Below, one piece after another: positions 17,621 to 27,115 of a stretch of DNA of 64,000 nt (the stretch's first letter is position 1; each line of letters opens with the position of its first letter). This DNA comes from Pseudomonas veronii. Lineage in GTDB: Bacteria; Pseudomonadota; Gammaproteobacteria; Pseudomonadales; Pseudomonadaceae. The position numbers were made by a program, and so were the translations under genes. The stretch lies in the NCBI RefSeq assembly GCF_001439695.1, contig NZ_JYLL01000009.1, forward strand, positions 124,001-188,000, read 5' to 3'. Below the pieces are notes generated by a model that ran no database searches, had not been told where the DNA came from, and saw nothing but the letters and a program-made list of their open reading frames with translations.

Positions 17621-18463
17621 ATGAACGATCAATTGCGCAACTCCTTTGCGTCAGCGGCGCCGCCGATCGTGGCTTCACCGGCCAAACGCATCCAGGCATT
17701 CACCGGTGATCCGGACTTCATGACCTCCCTGGCCCGTGGCCTGGCCGTGGTGCAGGCGTTCCAGGAACGCAAGCGTCACTTGACCATCGCCCAAATCAGC
17801 CACCGTACCGAAATCCCCCGCGCCGCCGTGCGCCGTTGCCTGCACACCTTGATCAAGCTCGGCTACGCCACCACTGACGGGCGCACCTATTCGCTGTTGC
17901 CCAAGGTGCTGACCCTCGGGCATGCCTATCTGTCCTCGACGCCGCTGGCGGTCTCCGCTCAACCGTACCTGGACCGCATGAGCGAGCAGCTTCACGAAGC
18001 CTGCAACATGGCCACCCTGGAAGGCGACGACATCCTCTATATCGCCCGGTCGGCCACCACGCAGCGCCTGATTTCCGTGGACCTCTCGGTAGGCGGGCGT
18101 TTGCCGGCGTACTGCACTTCCATGGGCCGCATCCTGCTGGCGGCGCTGGACGATGCGTCGCTGCAGGACTACCTCGACCACGCCGACCTGCAAACCAAGA
18201 CCAGCCGCACCCTTACTACGCCCGAAGCCTTGTTCGAGTGTCTGCAACACGTGCGCCAGCAGGGTTGGTGCATCGTCGATCAGGAGTTGGAACAAGGCCT
18301 GCGCTCCATCGCAGTGCCGGTGTATGACGCGTCCGGCCAGGTGCTGGCGGCGCTCAACGTGAGTACCCATGCCGGTCGTGTCAGCCGCAGCGAACTGGAG
18401 CAGCGCTTCCTGCCGAGCATGCTCAGCGCCAGCCGTGAGTTGAGTGCGCAACTGTTTGCCTAA
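17621..18463 (+). CDS. pcaR: IclR-family regulator PcaR of the beta-ketoadipate pathway
   Basis: A 280-residue IclR-type regulator. The N-terminal winged HTH reads LARGLAVVQAFQERKRHLTIAQISHRTEIPRAAVRRCLHTL (about residues 38-78), and the C-terminal IclR effector domain includes GRLPAYCTSMGRILLA and GWCIVDQELEQGLRSIAVPV. In P. putida the protein activates pca genes in response to beta-ketoadipate and represses itself. Operator-like repeats lie upstream of this gene and of pcaI. It is followed by pcaK in the same direction (144-bp gap). Confidence 0.95.
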   Translation: MNDQLRNSFASAAPPIVASPAKRIQAFTGDPDFMTSLARGLAVVQAFQERKRHLTIAQISHRTEIPRAAVRRCLHTLIKLGYATTDGRTYSLLPKVLTLGHAYLSSTPLAVSAQPYLDRMSEQLHEACNMATLEGDDILYIARSATTQRLISVDLSVGGRLPAYCTSMGRILLAALDDASLQDYLDHADLQTKTSRTLTTPEALFECLQHVRQQGWCIVDQELEQGLRSIAVPVYDASGQVLAALNVSTHAGRVSRSELEQRFLPSMLSASRELSAQLFA

Positions 18464-18607
18464 GCTGTTCGGTGACCGCACAGATCCCGGTTCGATCAAT
18501 TGACGTTGTTTCCCCTGGGTTATTACTGTGCGGCAGCGCTCTGAGCGCCGCCCAATAATAATGACGACCCCAGGTCGTTGGCCCGCCATCGGTGTGGAAT
18601 AACAATA

Positions 18608-19948
18608 ATGAATCAACCTTCTGTCGCTACCACCCTGGACGTGCAGTCCTTCATCAATGCCCAGCCACTGTCACGCTATCAGTGGCGTGTGGTGATCCTG
18701 TGTTTCCTGATTGTCTTTCTCGATGGCCTCGACACCGCCGCCATGGGCTTCATCGCGCCCGCGCTGTCCCAGGACTGGGGCATTGACCGCGCCAGCCTCG
18801 GCCCGGTGATGAGCGCCGCGCTGATCGGCATGGTATTCGGCGCCCTGGGTTCCGGCCCGCTGGCGGACCGTTTCGGGCGCAAAGTGGTATTGGTGAGTGC
18901 GGTGCTGGTGTTTGGCGCCTTCAGCCTGGCCTCGGCCTACAGCAGCAACGTCGATCAGTTGCTGGTGTTGCGCTTCCTCACCGGCCTGGGGTTGGGCGCC
19001 GGTATGCCGAATGCCACCACGCTGCTGTCCGAATACACCCCCGAACGCCATAAATCGCTGCTGGTGACCAGCATGTTCTGCGGTTTCAACCTGGGCATGG
19101 CCGGTGGCGGGTTTATCTCGGCCAAATTGATCCCGGCATTCGGCTGGCACAGCTTGCTGCTCATCGGCGGTATTTTGCCGTTGATCCTTGCGGTGGTGTT
19201 GTGGGGATGGCTGCCGGAATCGGCGCGCTACCTGGTGGTGCGCAACCGCGGCACCGACAAGGTGCGCAAAGCCTTGTCACCCATCGAGCCCGGCATCGTC
19301 GCCCAAGCCAGCGGTTTCAGCGTGCCCGAGCAAAAAACCGTGAAGGCGCGCAACGTATTCGCGGTGATCTTCTCCGGCACCTACAGCGCCGGCACCTTGT
19401 TGCTCTGGCTCACCTACTTCATGGGCCTGGTGATTGTGTACCTGTTGACCAGTTGGCTGCCCACGCTGATGCGCGACAGTGGCGCGAGCATGGAACAGGC
19501 CGCGTTCATCGGTGCGCTATTCCAGTTTGGTGGCGTGTTGAGTGCGGTCGGGGTGGGCTGGGCGATGGACCGGTTCAACCCGCACAAGGTCATCGGCACG
19601 TTCTACCTGCTGGCCGGGGTATTTGCCTACGCGGTAGGGCAGAGCCTGGGCAATATCACCGTGTTGGCGACCTTGGTGCTGATCGCCGGAATGTGCGTCA
19701 ACGGTGCGCAATCGGCGATGCCGTCCCTGGCCGCACGCTTCTACCCGACCCAGGGCCGCGCCACCGGCGTGTCATGGATGCTCGGTATCGGCCGCTTCGG
19801 CGCGATCCTCGGCGCGTGGATGGGCGCCACCTTGCTGGGCCTGGGCTGGAACTTCGAGCAGGTGCTCACCGCGCTGGTGATCCCCGCCGCATTGGCCACG
19901 GCCGCCGTGGTGATCAAAGGCATGGTCAGCCATGCCGACGCCACCTGA
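18608..19948 (+). CDS. pcaK: MFS 4-hydroxybenzoate/protocatechuate transporter PcaK
   Basis: A 446-residue aromatic acid:proton symporter. The first helix carries the conserved DGLDTA (residues 39-44) of the aromatic acid transporter family, in which the paired Asp residues are essential. The 2-3 loop GSGPLADRFGRKVVLVSAV is the MFS signature, and 12 hydrophobic segments are evident. It brings in 4-hydroxybenzoate and protocatechuate for the downstream enzymes and may serve in chemotaxis toward them, as in P. putida. The ATG at 18608 gives the expected N-terminus; the frame upstream is open but lacks a start context. Confidence 0.94.
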   Translation: MNQPSVATTLDVQSFINAQPLSRYQWRVVILCFLIVFLDGLDTAAMGFIAPALSQDWGIDRASLGPVMSAALIGMVFGALGSGPLADRFGRKVVLVSAVLVFGAFSLASAYSSNVDQLLVLRFLTGLGLGAGMPNATTLLSEYTPERHKSLLVTSMFCGFNLGMAGGGFISAKLIPAFGWHSLLLIGGILPLILAVVLWGWLPESARYLVVRNRGTDKVRKALSPIEPGIVAQASGFSVPEQKTVKARNVFAVIFSGTYSAGTLLLWLTYFMGLVIVYLLTSWLPTLMRDSGASMEQAAFIGALFQFGGVLSAVGVGWAMDRFNPHKVIGTFYLLAGVFAYAVGQSLGNITVLATLVLIAGMCVNGAQSAMPSLAARFYPTQGRATGVSWMLGIGRFGAILGAWMGATLLGLGWNFEQVLTALVIPAALATAAVVIKGMVSHADAT

Positions 19949-19999
19949 AGACACGCGCATTTCCTGTGGGTGCAAGAAAGATTAGCTAGACAACAATCG

Positions 20000-20030
20000 G
20001 TTCGATAATCGAACACTGTGTCGATTATCG
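20000..20030. promoter_or_regulatory. Candidate PcaR operator pair upstream of pcaI
   Basis: GTTCGATAATCGAAC (20000-20014, a near-perfect palindrome) and CGATTATCG (20022-20030, the inverse of CGATAATCG). The two 9-mers start 19 bp apart, as before pcaR. The site lies about 90 bp upstream of the pcaI start. Confidence 0.8.
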
Positions 20031-20119
20031 GATTGTTTGGCTTTTTGCCCCGGCTTAATCTTCAAGCACTTCGGCGCCACCTTCGCGCCTTTTTCGATCC
20101 ACACCGGGAGCCCGAACCC

Positions 20120-20977
20120 ATGGCTGAAATTCTTGCGCTGCGTGACGCGGTGAAGCGATTTGTGAACGACGGCGATACTGTCGCACTGGAAGGCTTTACC
20201 CACCTGATCCCTACGGCGGCGGGTCATGAAATCATTCGTCAGGGCAAGAAAGACCTGACGCTGGTACGTATGACGCCTGACCTGATCTACGACCAGTTGA
20301 TCGGCGCCGGCTGCGCCCGCAAGTTGATTTTTTCCTGGGGCGGCAACCCTGGCGTGGGTTCCCTGCATCGCCTGCGTGATGCGGTCGAGAAACACTGGCC
20401 GCAACCCCTGGAGATTGAGGAACACAGCCACGCCGACCTGGCCAATGCCTACGTCGCCGGTGCTTCCGGCCTGCCGTTCGCGGTGTTGCGTGCCTACGCT
20501 GGTTCCGATCTGCCCAAGGTCAACCCGCTGATCAAGACCGTCACCTGCCCATTCACCGGCGAAGTGCTGGCGGCGGTGCCGTCGGTACGTCCGGACGTCA
20601 GCGTGATCCACGCGCAAAAGGCCGACCGCAAGGGCAATGTGCTGCTCTGGGGCATTCTTGGCGTACAGAAGGAAGCGGCGCTGGCCGCCAAGCGTTGCAT
20701 CGTCACCGTCGAAGAAATCGTCGACGACCTCAACGCGCCGATGAACAGCTGCGTGCTGCCGACCTGGGCGCTGACGGCGGTGTGCCATGTGCCTGGTGGC
20801 GCGCATCCGTCCTATGCCCATGGCTATAACCAACGCGATAACCGTTTCTACCAGGCCTGGGACCCGATCGCTCGCGACCGTGGGACGTTTACCGCCTGGA
20901 TCGACGAATACATCCACGGCACTGCCGATTTCAGTGAATTCCAGGCCAAGCTGGCCGCCGCGCAGGAGGCCAAGTAA
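20120..20977 (+). CDS. pcaI: 3-oxoadipate CoA-transferase subunit A (CatI-type PcaI)
   Basis: A 285-residue alpha subunit of the CoA-transferase that converts beta-ketoadipate plus succinyl-CoA to beta-ketoadipyl-CoA. The N-terminus VNDGDTVALEGFTHLIPTAAGHE and the SWGGNPGVGSLHRLRDAVEK region follow the CatI subunit of the large type (about 280 residues), not the short 231-residue P. putida PcaI. An upstream in-frame extension to 20018 exists, but it would place the operator inside the gene, so the ATG at 20120 is preferred. The stop overlaps the pcaJ start by one base. Confidence 0.92.
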   Translation: MAEILALRDAVKRFVNDGDTVALEGFTHLIPTAAGHEIIRQGKKDLTLVRMTPDLIYDQLIGAGCARKLIFSWGGNPGVGSLHRLRDAVEKHWPQPLEIEEHSHADLANAYVAGASGLPFAVLRAYAGSDLPKVNPLIKTVTCPFTGEVLAAVPSVRPDVSVIHAQKADRKGNVLLWGILGVQKEAALAAKRCIVTVEEIVDDLNAPMNSCVLPTWALTAVCHVPGGAHPSYAHGYNQRDNRFYQAWDPIARDRGTFTAWIDEYIHGTADFSEFQAKLAAAQEAK

Positions 20978-21756
20978 TGGCTTACTCGACCAATGAAATG
21001 ATGACCGTCGCCGCTGCACGCCGCCTGAAGAATGATTCGGTGTGTTTTGTCGGCATCGGCCTGCCGTCCAAGGCGGCCAACCTGGCGCGCCTGACGTCCT
21101 CGCCGGATGTGGTGCTGATCTACGAGTCCGGCCCGATTGGCGCCAAGCCCAGCGTATTGCCGCTGTCCATTGGTGACGGCGAGTTGGCGGAAACTGCCGA
21201 CACTGTCGTCCCCACTGGTGAGATCTTTCGCTACTGGCTGCAGGGCGGGCGCATCGACGTCGGTTTTCTCGGCGCGGCCCAGGTCGACCGTTTCGGCAAT
21301 ATCAACACCACCGTGGTCGGCGATTATCACCAGCCCAAAGTGCGCCTGCCGGGTGCCGGTGGCGCGCCGGAGATTGCCGGTTCGGCCAAGAGCGTGCTGA
21401 TCATTCTCAAGCAGTCGGCGCGTTCGTTTGTCGACAAGCTGGACTTCATCACCTCCGTCGGCCACGGCGAGGGCGGCGATTCACGCAAGCGCCTGGGCCT
21501 GCCCGGCGCCGGTCCTGTCGGGATTATTACCGATCTGTGCATCATGGAGCCGGAAGAGGGCAGCCATGAGTTCGTGGTCACCGCGCTGCACCCCGGCGTG
21601 ACCCGCGAGCAAGTGGTCGCGGCCACCGGCTGGGCTATTCGCTTTGCCGATCAGGTCAGCACCACCGCGGAACCGACGGCAGTCGAACTGACCGCCCTGC
21701 GTGATCTCGAAGCCCGCACAGCGGCCGCCCACGGCCAAGCACCCGGAGAAGCCTGA
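20977..21756 (+). CDS. pcaJ: 3-oxoadipate CoA-transferase subunit B (CatJ-type PcaJ)
   Basis: A 259-residue beta subunit partnering with the gene before it. The segment [14 protein letters not shown] (about residues 45-58) contains the glutamate that family-I CoA-transferases use to form the acyl-CoA anhydride. [21 protein letters not shown] and [15 protein letters not shown] are further conserved blocks. Length matches the 260-residue CatJ of the large subtype. Both ends overlap neighbours by one base (TAATG and TGATG), so pcaI, pcaJ and pcaF are translationally coupled. Confidence 0.92.
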   Translation: MAYSTNEMMTVAAARRLKNDSVCFVGIGLPSKAANLARLTSSPDVVLIYESGPIGAKPSVLPLSIGDGELAETADTVVPTGEIFRYWLQGGRIDVGFLGAAQVDRFGNINTTVVGDYHQPKVRLPGAGGAPEIAGSAKSVLIILKQSARSFVDKLDFITSVGHGEGGDSRKRLGLPGAGPVGIITDLCIMEPEEGSHEFVVTALHPGVTREQVVAATGWAIRFADQVSTTAEPTAVELTALRDLEARTAAAHGQAPGEA

Positions 21757-22958
21757 TGCGCGACGTATTTATCTGCGATGCAATTCGTACCCCCATCGGC
21801 CGTTTCGGCGGTGGCCTGTCCACGGTGCGCGCCGACGACCTGGCGGCACTGCCGATCAAGGCGTTGATCGAACGCAACCCTAGCGTGGATTGGCACGCAG
21901 TCGATGAAGTGTTCCTCGGCTGCGCCAACCAGGCCGGTGAAGACAACCGCAACGTCGCGCGCATGGCGCTGTTGCTGGCGGGCCTGCCTTCGAGCATTCC
22001 CGGCGTGACCCTCAACCGTTTGTGCGCTTCGGGCATGGACGCGATCGGCACCGCCTTTCGTGCGATTGCCAGCGGTGAAATGGAATTGGCGATTGCCGGC
22101 GGCGTCGAGTCGATGTCCCGCGCGCCGTTCGTGATGGGCAAGGCTGACACGGCGTTTTCGCGCAATATGAAGCTCGAAGACACCACCATCGGCTGGCGCT
22201 TCATCAACCCGCTGATGAAGGCCCAGTACGGCGTGGATGCGATGCCGCAGACCGCCGATAACGTCGCCGACGACTACCATGTGTCCCGCGCCGACCAGGA
22301 CGCCTTCGCCCTGCGCAGCCAGCAACGCACCGCCGCCGCCCAGGCCGCCGGGTTCTTCGCCGAAGAAATCGTGCCGGTGCGGGTCGCCCATAAAAAAGGC
22401 GAAACCGTGGTGGAACACGATGAGCATCCACGGGCCGACACCACCCTGGAAACCCTGGCCCGACTCAAACCGGTCAACGGCCCGGACAAGACCGTCACCG
22501 CCGGCAATGCGTCGGGTGTGAACGACGGGGCGGCGGCGCTGATTCTTGCGTCTGCCGAGGCCGTGAAAAAACATGGCCTGACCGCCCGTGCCCGAGTGTT
22601 GGGCATGGCCAGCGCCGGTGTCGCGCCACGGGTGATGGGTATCGGCCCGGTGCCGGCGGTTCGCAAGCTGGTGGAACGCCTGGGCCTGGCCGTCACCGAT
22701 TTCGATGTGATCGAACTCAACGAAGCCTTCGCCAGCCAGGGCCTGGCGGTGTTGCGTGAATTGGGCATCGCCGACGACGCACCCCAGGTCAACCCGAACG
22801 GCGGCGCCATCGCCCTCGGCCATCCTCTGGGCATGAGCGGTGCGCGACTGGTGCTGACGGCTCTGCATCAACTTGAAAAAACCGGCGGCCGCAAAGGTCT
22901 GGCGACCATGTGTGTTGGAGTGGGCCAGGGCCTGGCGCTGGCGATTGAACGCATCTAA
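21756..22958 (+). CDS. pcaF: 3-oxoadipyl-CoA thiolase PcaF
   Basis: A 400-residue thiolase that cleaves beta-ketoadipyl-CoA into succinyl-CoA and acetyl-CoA, the last step of the pathway. The nucleophilic cysteine is in [12 protein letters not shown] (about residue 90), NEAFASQ holds the oxyanion-side residue, [17 protein letters not shown] is the CoA-binding/His signature, and the second catalytic Cys is in MCVGVGQG near the end. The N-terminus [18 protein letters not shown] is the family-typical form. Length is standard. Confidence 0.97.
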   Translation: MRDVFICDAIRTPIGRFGGGLSTVRADDLAALPIKALIERNPSVDWHAVDEVFLGCANQAGEDNRNVARMALLLAGLPSSIPGVTLNRLCASGMDAIGTAFRAIASGEMELAIAGGVESMSRAPFVMGKADTAFSRNMKLEDTTIGWRFINPLMKAQYGVDAMPQTADNVADDYHVSRADQDAFALRSQQRTAAAQAAGFFAEEIVPVRVAHKKGETVVEHDEHPRADTTLETLARLKPVNGPDKTVTAGNASGVNDGAAALILASAEAVKKHGLTARARVLGMASAGVAPRVMGIGPVPAVRKLVERLGLAVTDFDVIELNEAFASQGLAVLRELGIADDAPQVNPNGGAIALGHPLGMSGARLVLTALHQLEKTGGRKGLATMCVGVGQGLALAIERI

Positions 22959-22975
22959 TAAGAGAGGACCGCTCC

Positions 22976-23680
22976 ATGAGTGACAAGCCCGGTTACCGGC
23001 GCCCGCAAGCGGGTACTCAACCTGATTACCTGCACCCGGCCTACCAGTCGACGAACCTGCGTTCGCCGTCTCAGCCGTTGGTGTTCCTGCCCCATTCCCT
23101 GTCGGAAATCACCGGGCCGACCATCGGCGCCGAGCGCATCAACGAGAAGGACAACGACCTGACTGCGCAGCACGACGGCGAGCCGCAGGGCGAGCGCATC
23201 ATCGTTCACGGGCGCGTGCTCGATGAAAACGGTCTGCCGGTACCGGGCATCCTCGTGGAGATCTGGCAGGCCAACGCGGCCGGCCGCTACAACCACGCGC
23301 GCGATCTGCACGACGCGCCGCTCGACCCGAACTTCACCGGCACCGGGCGTACCGTCACCGACGCCGAGGGCTGGTACCAGTTCCAGACCATCAAGCCCGG
23401 CGCCTACCCGTGGGGCAACCACCACAATGCGTGGCGCCCGGCGCATATCCATTTTTCGCTGTTCGGCCCGAGCGTGCTGACGCGCCTGGTCACGCAGATG
23501 TATTTCCCCGGCGACCCGCTGCTCGAGTACGACCCGATCTACAACTGCGTACCGGACACCTCGGCCAAGCAACGCCTGATCGCCACGTTCGACCTGGAAA
23601 AAACCATTCCTTCCTATGCCCTCGGCTACCGCTGGGACATCGTCCTGCGCGGCCGCGACGCCACGCCGATGGAGAAATGA
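22976..23680 (+). CDS. pcaH: Protocatechuate 3,4-dioxygenase beta subunit PcaH
   Basis: A 234-residue intradiol dioxygenase subunit that carries the catalytic Fe(III). The iron ligands can be placed: Tyr in AAGRYNHARD, Tyr in KPGAYPWGNHHNAWRP, and the two His of AHIHFSLFG. It opens protocatechuate to 3-carboxy-cis,cis-muconate with its partner PcaG, whose start lies one base past the stop. The N-terminal extension before the beta-sandwich (residues 1-60) is normal for PcaH. The ribosome-binding site is AGAGGA, upstream of the ATG. Confidence 0.97.
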   Translation: MSDKPGYRRPQAGTQPDYLHPAYQSTNLRSPSQPLVFLPHSLSEITGPTIGAERINEKDNDLTAQHDGEPQGERIIVHGRVLDENGLPVPGILVEIWQANAAGRYNHARDLHDAPLDPNFTGTGRTVTDAEGWYQFQTIKPGAYPWGNHHNAWRPAHIHFSLFGPSVLTRLVTQMYFPGDPLLEYDPIYNCVPDTSAKQRLIATFDLEKTIPSYALGYRWDIVLRGRDATPMEK

Positions 23681-23681
23681 G

Positions 23682-24248
23682 ATGAGCCTTTACGCGACCA
23701 CGTCCCACACCGTCGGGCCGTATTACCACATCGGCCTGACCTGGCTGAACCGCGAAGCCCTGGCCAACGCCGCGACCCTTGGCGAACGCGTGGCGATCAG
23801 CGGGCAAGTGGTGGATGGCAACGGTGATGTCGTCAACGATGCCATGCTGGAAGTCTGGCAGGCCAATGCCGCCGGCAAGTACGACCACCCGGAGGACGAC
23901 CAGGACAAAGCGCTGGACCCGAACTTCGAAGGCTTCGGCCGGGTGCCGGTGGATGCTGAAGGGCGCTTCCGCTTTACCACCGTCAAGCCGGGCAGCGTGC
24001 CGGGGCTGGCGGGCACGACCCAGGCGCCGCACCTGGTGGTGCTGGTATTTGCCCGTGGCCTGGTGAAACACTTGCTCACGCGGATTTATTTTGACGGTGA
24101 GGCGCTGAATGCGGATGACCCGTTGCTCGCGCGCGTGCCCAAAGAGCGGCGCAGTACCTTGATTGCCAAGCCGGATGCGGACGGTGTGCATCAGTGGAAT
24201 GTGGTGTTGCAGGGGACAGATAAGGAAACGGTGTTCTTTGATTACTGA
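23682..24248 (+). CDS. pcaG: Protocatechuate 3,4-dioxygenase alpha subunit PcaG
   Basis: A 188-residue partner of PcaH. It has the same beta-sandwich signature (MLEVWQANAAGKYDHP) but lacks the two-His iron pair: the equivalent stretch reads TQAPHLVVLVFARG, as expected for the structural alpha subunit. The start SLYATTSHTVGPYYHIGLTW is typical of PcaG. It is transcribed with pcaH and followed by a REP pair, which may reduce read-through into pcaT. Confidence 0.96.
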   Translation: MSLYATTSHTVGPYYHIGLTWLNREALANAATLGERVAISGQVVDGNGDVVNDAMLEVWQANAAGKYDHPEDDQDKALDPNFEGFGRVPVDAEGRFRFTTVKPGSVPGLAGTTQAPHLVVLVFARGLVKHLLTRIYFDGEALNADDPLLARVPKERRSTLIAKPDADGVHQWNVVLQGTDKETVFFDY

Positions 24249-24263
24249 GTTGGCTTGAAAACC

Positions 24264-24336
24264 TATCGGGGGCAAGCCCCCTCCCACACTTGAATGTATT
24301 CACACATCAAAGGTGGGAGAGGGCTTGCCCCCGATG
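24264..24336. repeat. Inverted REP pair (REPIN-like) between pcaG and pcaT
   Basis: TATCGGGGGCAAGCCCCCTCCCACACT at 24264-24290 and the inverted unit AGGTGGGAGAGGGCTTGCCCCCGAT at 24311-24335. It interrupts the otherwise tightly packed pca run. Confidence 0.8.
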
Positions 24337-24434
24337 AGGCCATTTCAGGCAACACCTATGTAAATGTCTACAAGCGGAACATGGCTGTTGCAAAGTGTGT
24401 CTAGGCTATAACCATTCCCACTGAGTGAAAAAAA

Positions 24435-25730
24435 ATGACAACAACAACCAGTCACTACACCGGAGAAGAGCGCAGCAAACGGATTTTTGCGATTGTCGGG
24501 GCATCCTCCGGCAACCTCGTCGAATGGTTCGACTTCTACGTCTACGCCTTCTGCGCCATTTACTTCGCCCCGGCGTTTTTCCCCTCGGACGACCCCACGG
24601 TGCAACTGCTCAACACCGCCGGGGTGTTCGCCGCCGGGTTCTTGATGCGGCCCATCGGCGGCTGGCTGTTTGGCCGGGTGGCCGATAAGCACGGGCGCAA
24701 AAACTCGATGATGATCTCGGTGCTGATGATGTGCGCCGGTTCCCTGGTCATCGCCTTCCTGCCCACCTACAAAGACATCGGCGCCTGGGCCCCGGCGTTA
24801 CTGCTGGTGGCGCGGCTGTTCCAGGGCTTGTCGGTGGGCGGCGAATACGGCACCACCGCGACCTACATGAGTGAAGTCGCGCTCAAGGGCCAGCGTGGGT
24901 TCTTCGCCTCCTTCCAGTACGTGACCCTGATCGGCGGGCAACTGCTGGCGGTGTCGGTGGTGGTGGTCCTGCAACAGATCCTCAGCGAAGACGAACTGCG
25001 CGCCTGGGGCTGGCGGATTCCGTTCGTGATCGGCGCCATCGCGGCGGTGATCTCCCTGCTGCTGCGTCGCAGCCTGAAAGAAACCACCAGCAAGGAAATG
25101 CGCGAAGACAAGGACGCCGGCAGCATCGCCGCGCTGTTCCGTGACCATAAAGCGGCCTTTATCACCGTGCTCGGCTATACCGCCGGTGGCTCGCTGATTT
25201 TCTACACGTTCACCACCTACATGCAGAAGTACCTGGTGAACACCGCCGGGATGCACGCCAAGACCGCCAGCTACATCATGACCGGCGCGCTGTTCCTTTA
25301 TATGTGCATGCAGCCGCTGTTCGGCATGCTGGCCGACAAGATCGGTCGCCGTAATTCGATGCTGTGGTTCGGCGCGCTGGGCACCTTGTTTACGGTGCCG
25401 ATCCTGCTCAGCCTGAAAACCGTCAGCAGTCCGTTCCTGGCGTTTGTGCTGATCACGCTGGCGTTGGCCATTGTCAGTTTCTACACCTCCATCAGCGGCC
25501 TGGTGAAAGCGGAAATGTTCCCGCCCCAGGTGCGCGCTCTGGGTGTGGGCCTGGCTTATGCGGTGGCCAACGCAATCTTCGGCGGGTCGGCGGAATACGT
25601 GGCCTTGGGTTTGAAATCCTTGGGCATGGAGAACACCTTTTATTGGTACGTCACCGGCATGATGGCGGTGGCTTTCCTGTTCAGCCTGCGCCTGCCGAAA
25701 CAGGCGGCGTACCTGCATCACGATTTATAA
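24435..25730 (+). CDS. pcaT: MFS dicarboxylate transporter, PcaT-like (metabolite:H+ symporter family)
   Basis: A 431-residue 12-helix transporter of the MHS/KgtP group. Signatures are [14 protein letters not shown] (helix 1), [18 protein letters not shown] (loop 2-3) and [21 protein letters not shown] (helix 4). The position between pcaG and pcaB matches PcaT of P. putida, which carries beta-ketoadipate and related dicarboxylates; KgtP-like alpha-ketoglutarate uptake cannot be ruled out from sequence. It ends 10 bp before pcaB with AAGGAGG between. Confidence 0.85.
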   Translation: MTTTTSHYTGEERSKRIFAIVGASSGNLVEWFDFYVYAFCAIYFAPAFFPSDDPTVQLLNTAGVFAAGFLMRPIGGWLFGRVADKHGRKNSMMISVLMMCAGSLVIAFLPTYKDIGAWAPALLLVARLFQGLSVGGEYGTTATYMSEVALKGQRGFFASFQYVTLIGGQLLAVSVVVVLQQILSEDELRAWGWRIPFVIGAIAAVISLLLRRSLKETTSKEMREDKDAGSIAALFRDHKAAFITVLGYTAGGSLIFYTFTTYMQKYLVNTAGMHAKTASYIMTGALFLYMCMQPLFGMLADKIGRRNSMLWFGALGTLFTVPILLSLKTVSSPFLAFVLITLALAIVSFYTSISGLVKAEMFPPQVRALGVGLAYAVANAIFGGSAEYVALGLKSLGMENTFYWYVTGMMAVAFLFSLRLPKQAAYLHHDL

Positions 25731-25740
25731 AGGAGGCGTT

Positions 25741-27105
25741 ATGACGCTGCGCACGAGCAACCAACTGTTCGACGCTTACTTCAGCGCTGAGAGCATGGCC
25801 GAGGTGTTCTGCGACCAGGGGCGCCTGCAGGGCATGCTGGATTTCGAAGCCGCACTGGCACGGGCCGAGGCCCAGGTCGGGTTGATCCCGCAGGCGGCCG
25901 TCGCGCCGATTGCCCAGGCGTGCCTGGCGTCGCTGTATGACGTCGATGCCCTCGGCGTGGCGATTGCCTCGGCGGGCAATTCGGCGATTCCGCTGGTGAA
26001 GGCGCTGGGCAAGTGGGTGGCTGGCGAAGACCCGAGTGCCGAACGCTATGTGCATTTGGGCGCGACCAGCCAGGATGTGATGGACACCGGCCTGGTCCTG
26101 CAACTGCGGCGCGCGCTGGCGTTGATCGAAGCCGACCTGGCTCGCCTCGGCGATATTCTGGCAGCCCAGGCCCAGCGGTATGCGGCTGTACCGTTGGCCG
26201 GGCGGACGTGGTTGCAGCATGCCACGCCGGTCACCCTGGGCATGAAAATCGCCGGTTGGTTGGGCGCGGTGACCCGCAGCCGCCAGCGCTTGATCGAGCT
26301 GAAACCGCGCTTGCTGGTGCTGCAATTCGGCGGCGCCTCCGGCACGTTGGCTGCGCTTGGCGAACAGGCAATGCCCGTTGCCCAAGCGTTGGCGGCGCAG
26401 TTGCAACTGACCTTGCCCGAGCAACCCTGGCATACCCAGCGTGATCGCCTGGTGGAGTTCGCCAGCGTGTTGGGTCTGATCGCCGGCAGCCTTGGCAAGC
26501 TGGGCCGCGATATCAGCCTGCTGATGCAGACCGAGGCGGCGGAAGTATTCGAGCCGGCGGCGCCCGGCAAAGGCGGCTCGTCGACCATGCCGCACAAACG
26601 CAACCCGGTGGGCGCCGCCGTGCTGATCAGCGCCGCGACCCGCGTGCCCGGCCTGGTGGCGACACTGTTCAGCGCCATGCCCCAGGAACACGAACGCAGC
26701 CTGGGCCTGTGGCATGCCGAATGGGAAACCCTGCCGGAGATTTGCCGCTTGGTCTCTGGCGCATTGCAACAGGCGCTGCTGGTGAGCGCAGGGCTGGAAG
26801 TCGACCCCGAGCGCATGGCGCGCAACCTCGACCTGACCCAGGGCCTGGTGCTGGCCGAAGCCGTCAGCATCGTGCTCGCGCAGCGCCTGGGCCGCGACAC
26901 CGCGCACCATCTGCTGGAGCAGTGCTGCAAACGCGCGGTGGCCGAACAACGCCATCTGCGCGCCGTCCTCGCCGATGAGCCGCTCATTACCGCCGAGTTG
27001 TCGGCGACAGACCTGGACCGCCTGCTCGACCCGGCGCACTACCTGGGCCAGGCCCAAACCTGGGTCAGCCGCGCTGTAACCGAACACTTTGCACTGACTG
27101 CCTGA
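25741..27105 (+). CDS. pcaB: 3-carboxy-cis,cis-muconate cycloisomerase PcaB
   Basis: A 454-residue fumarase/aspartase-superfamily enzyme that lactonises carboxymuconate to gamma-carboxymuconolactone. The superfamily signature GGSSTMPHKRNPVGAA lies at about residues 278-293, and HLGATSQDVMDTGL at about 103-116 is the second conserved block. Length is normal for PcaB. A near-consensus Shine-Dalgarno (AAGGAGG) precedes the ATG. It is followed by pcaD after 10 bp. Confidence 0.96.
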   Translation: MTLRTSNQLFDAYFSAESMAEVFCDQGRLQGMLDFEAALARAEAQVGLIPQAAVAPIAQACLASLYDVDALGVAIASAGNSAIPLVKALGKWVAGEDPSAERYVHLGATSQDVMDTGLVLQLRRALALIEADLARLGDILAAQAQRYAAVPLAGRTWLQHATPVTLGMKIAGWLGAVTRSRQRLIELKPRLLVLQFGGASGTLAALGEQAMPVAQALAAQLQLTLPEQPWHTQRDRLVEFASVLGLIAGSLGKLGRDISLLMQTEAAEVFEPAAPGKGGSSTMPHKRNPVGAAVLISAATRVPGLVATLFSAMPQEHERSLGLWHAEWETLPEICRLVSGALQQALLVSAGLEVDPERMARNLDLTQGLVLAEAVSIVLAQRLGRDTAHHLLEQCCKRAVAEQRHLRAVLADEPLITAELSATDLDRLLDPAHYLGQAQTWVSRAVTEHFALTA

Positions 27106-27115
27106 GGAGATTGCT

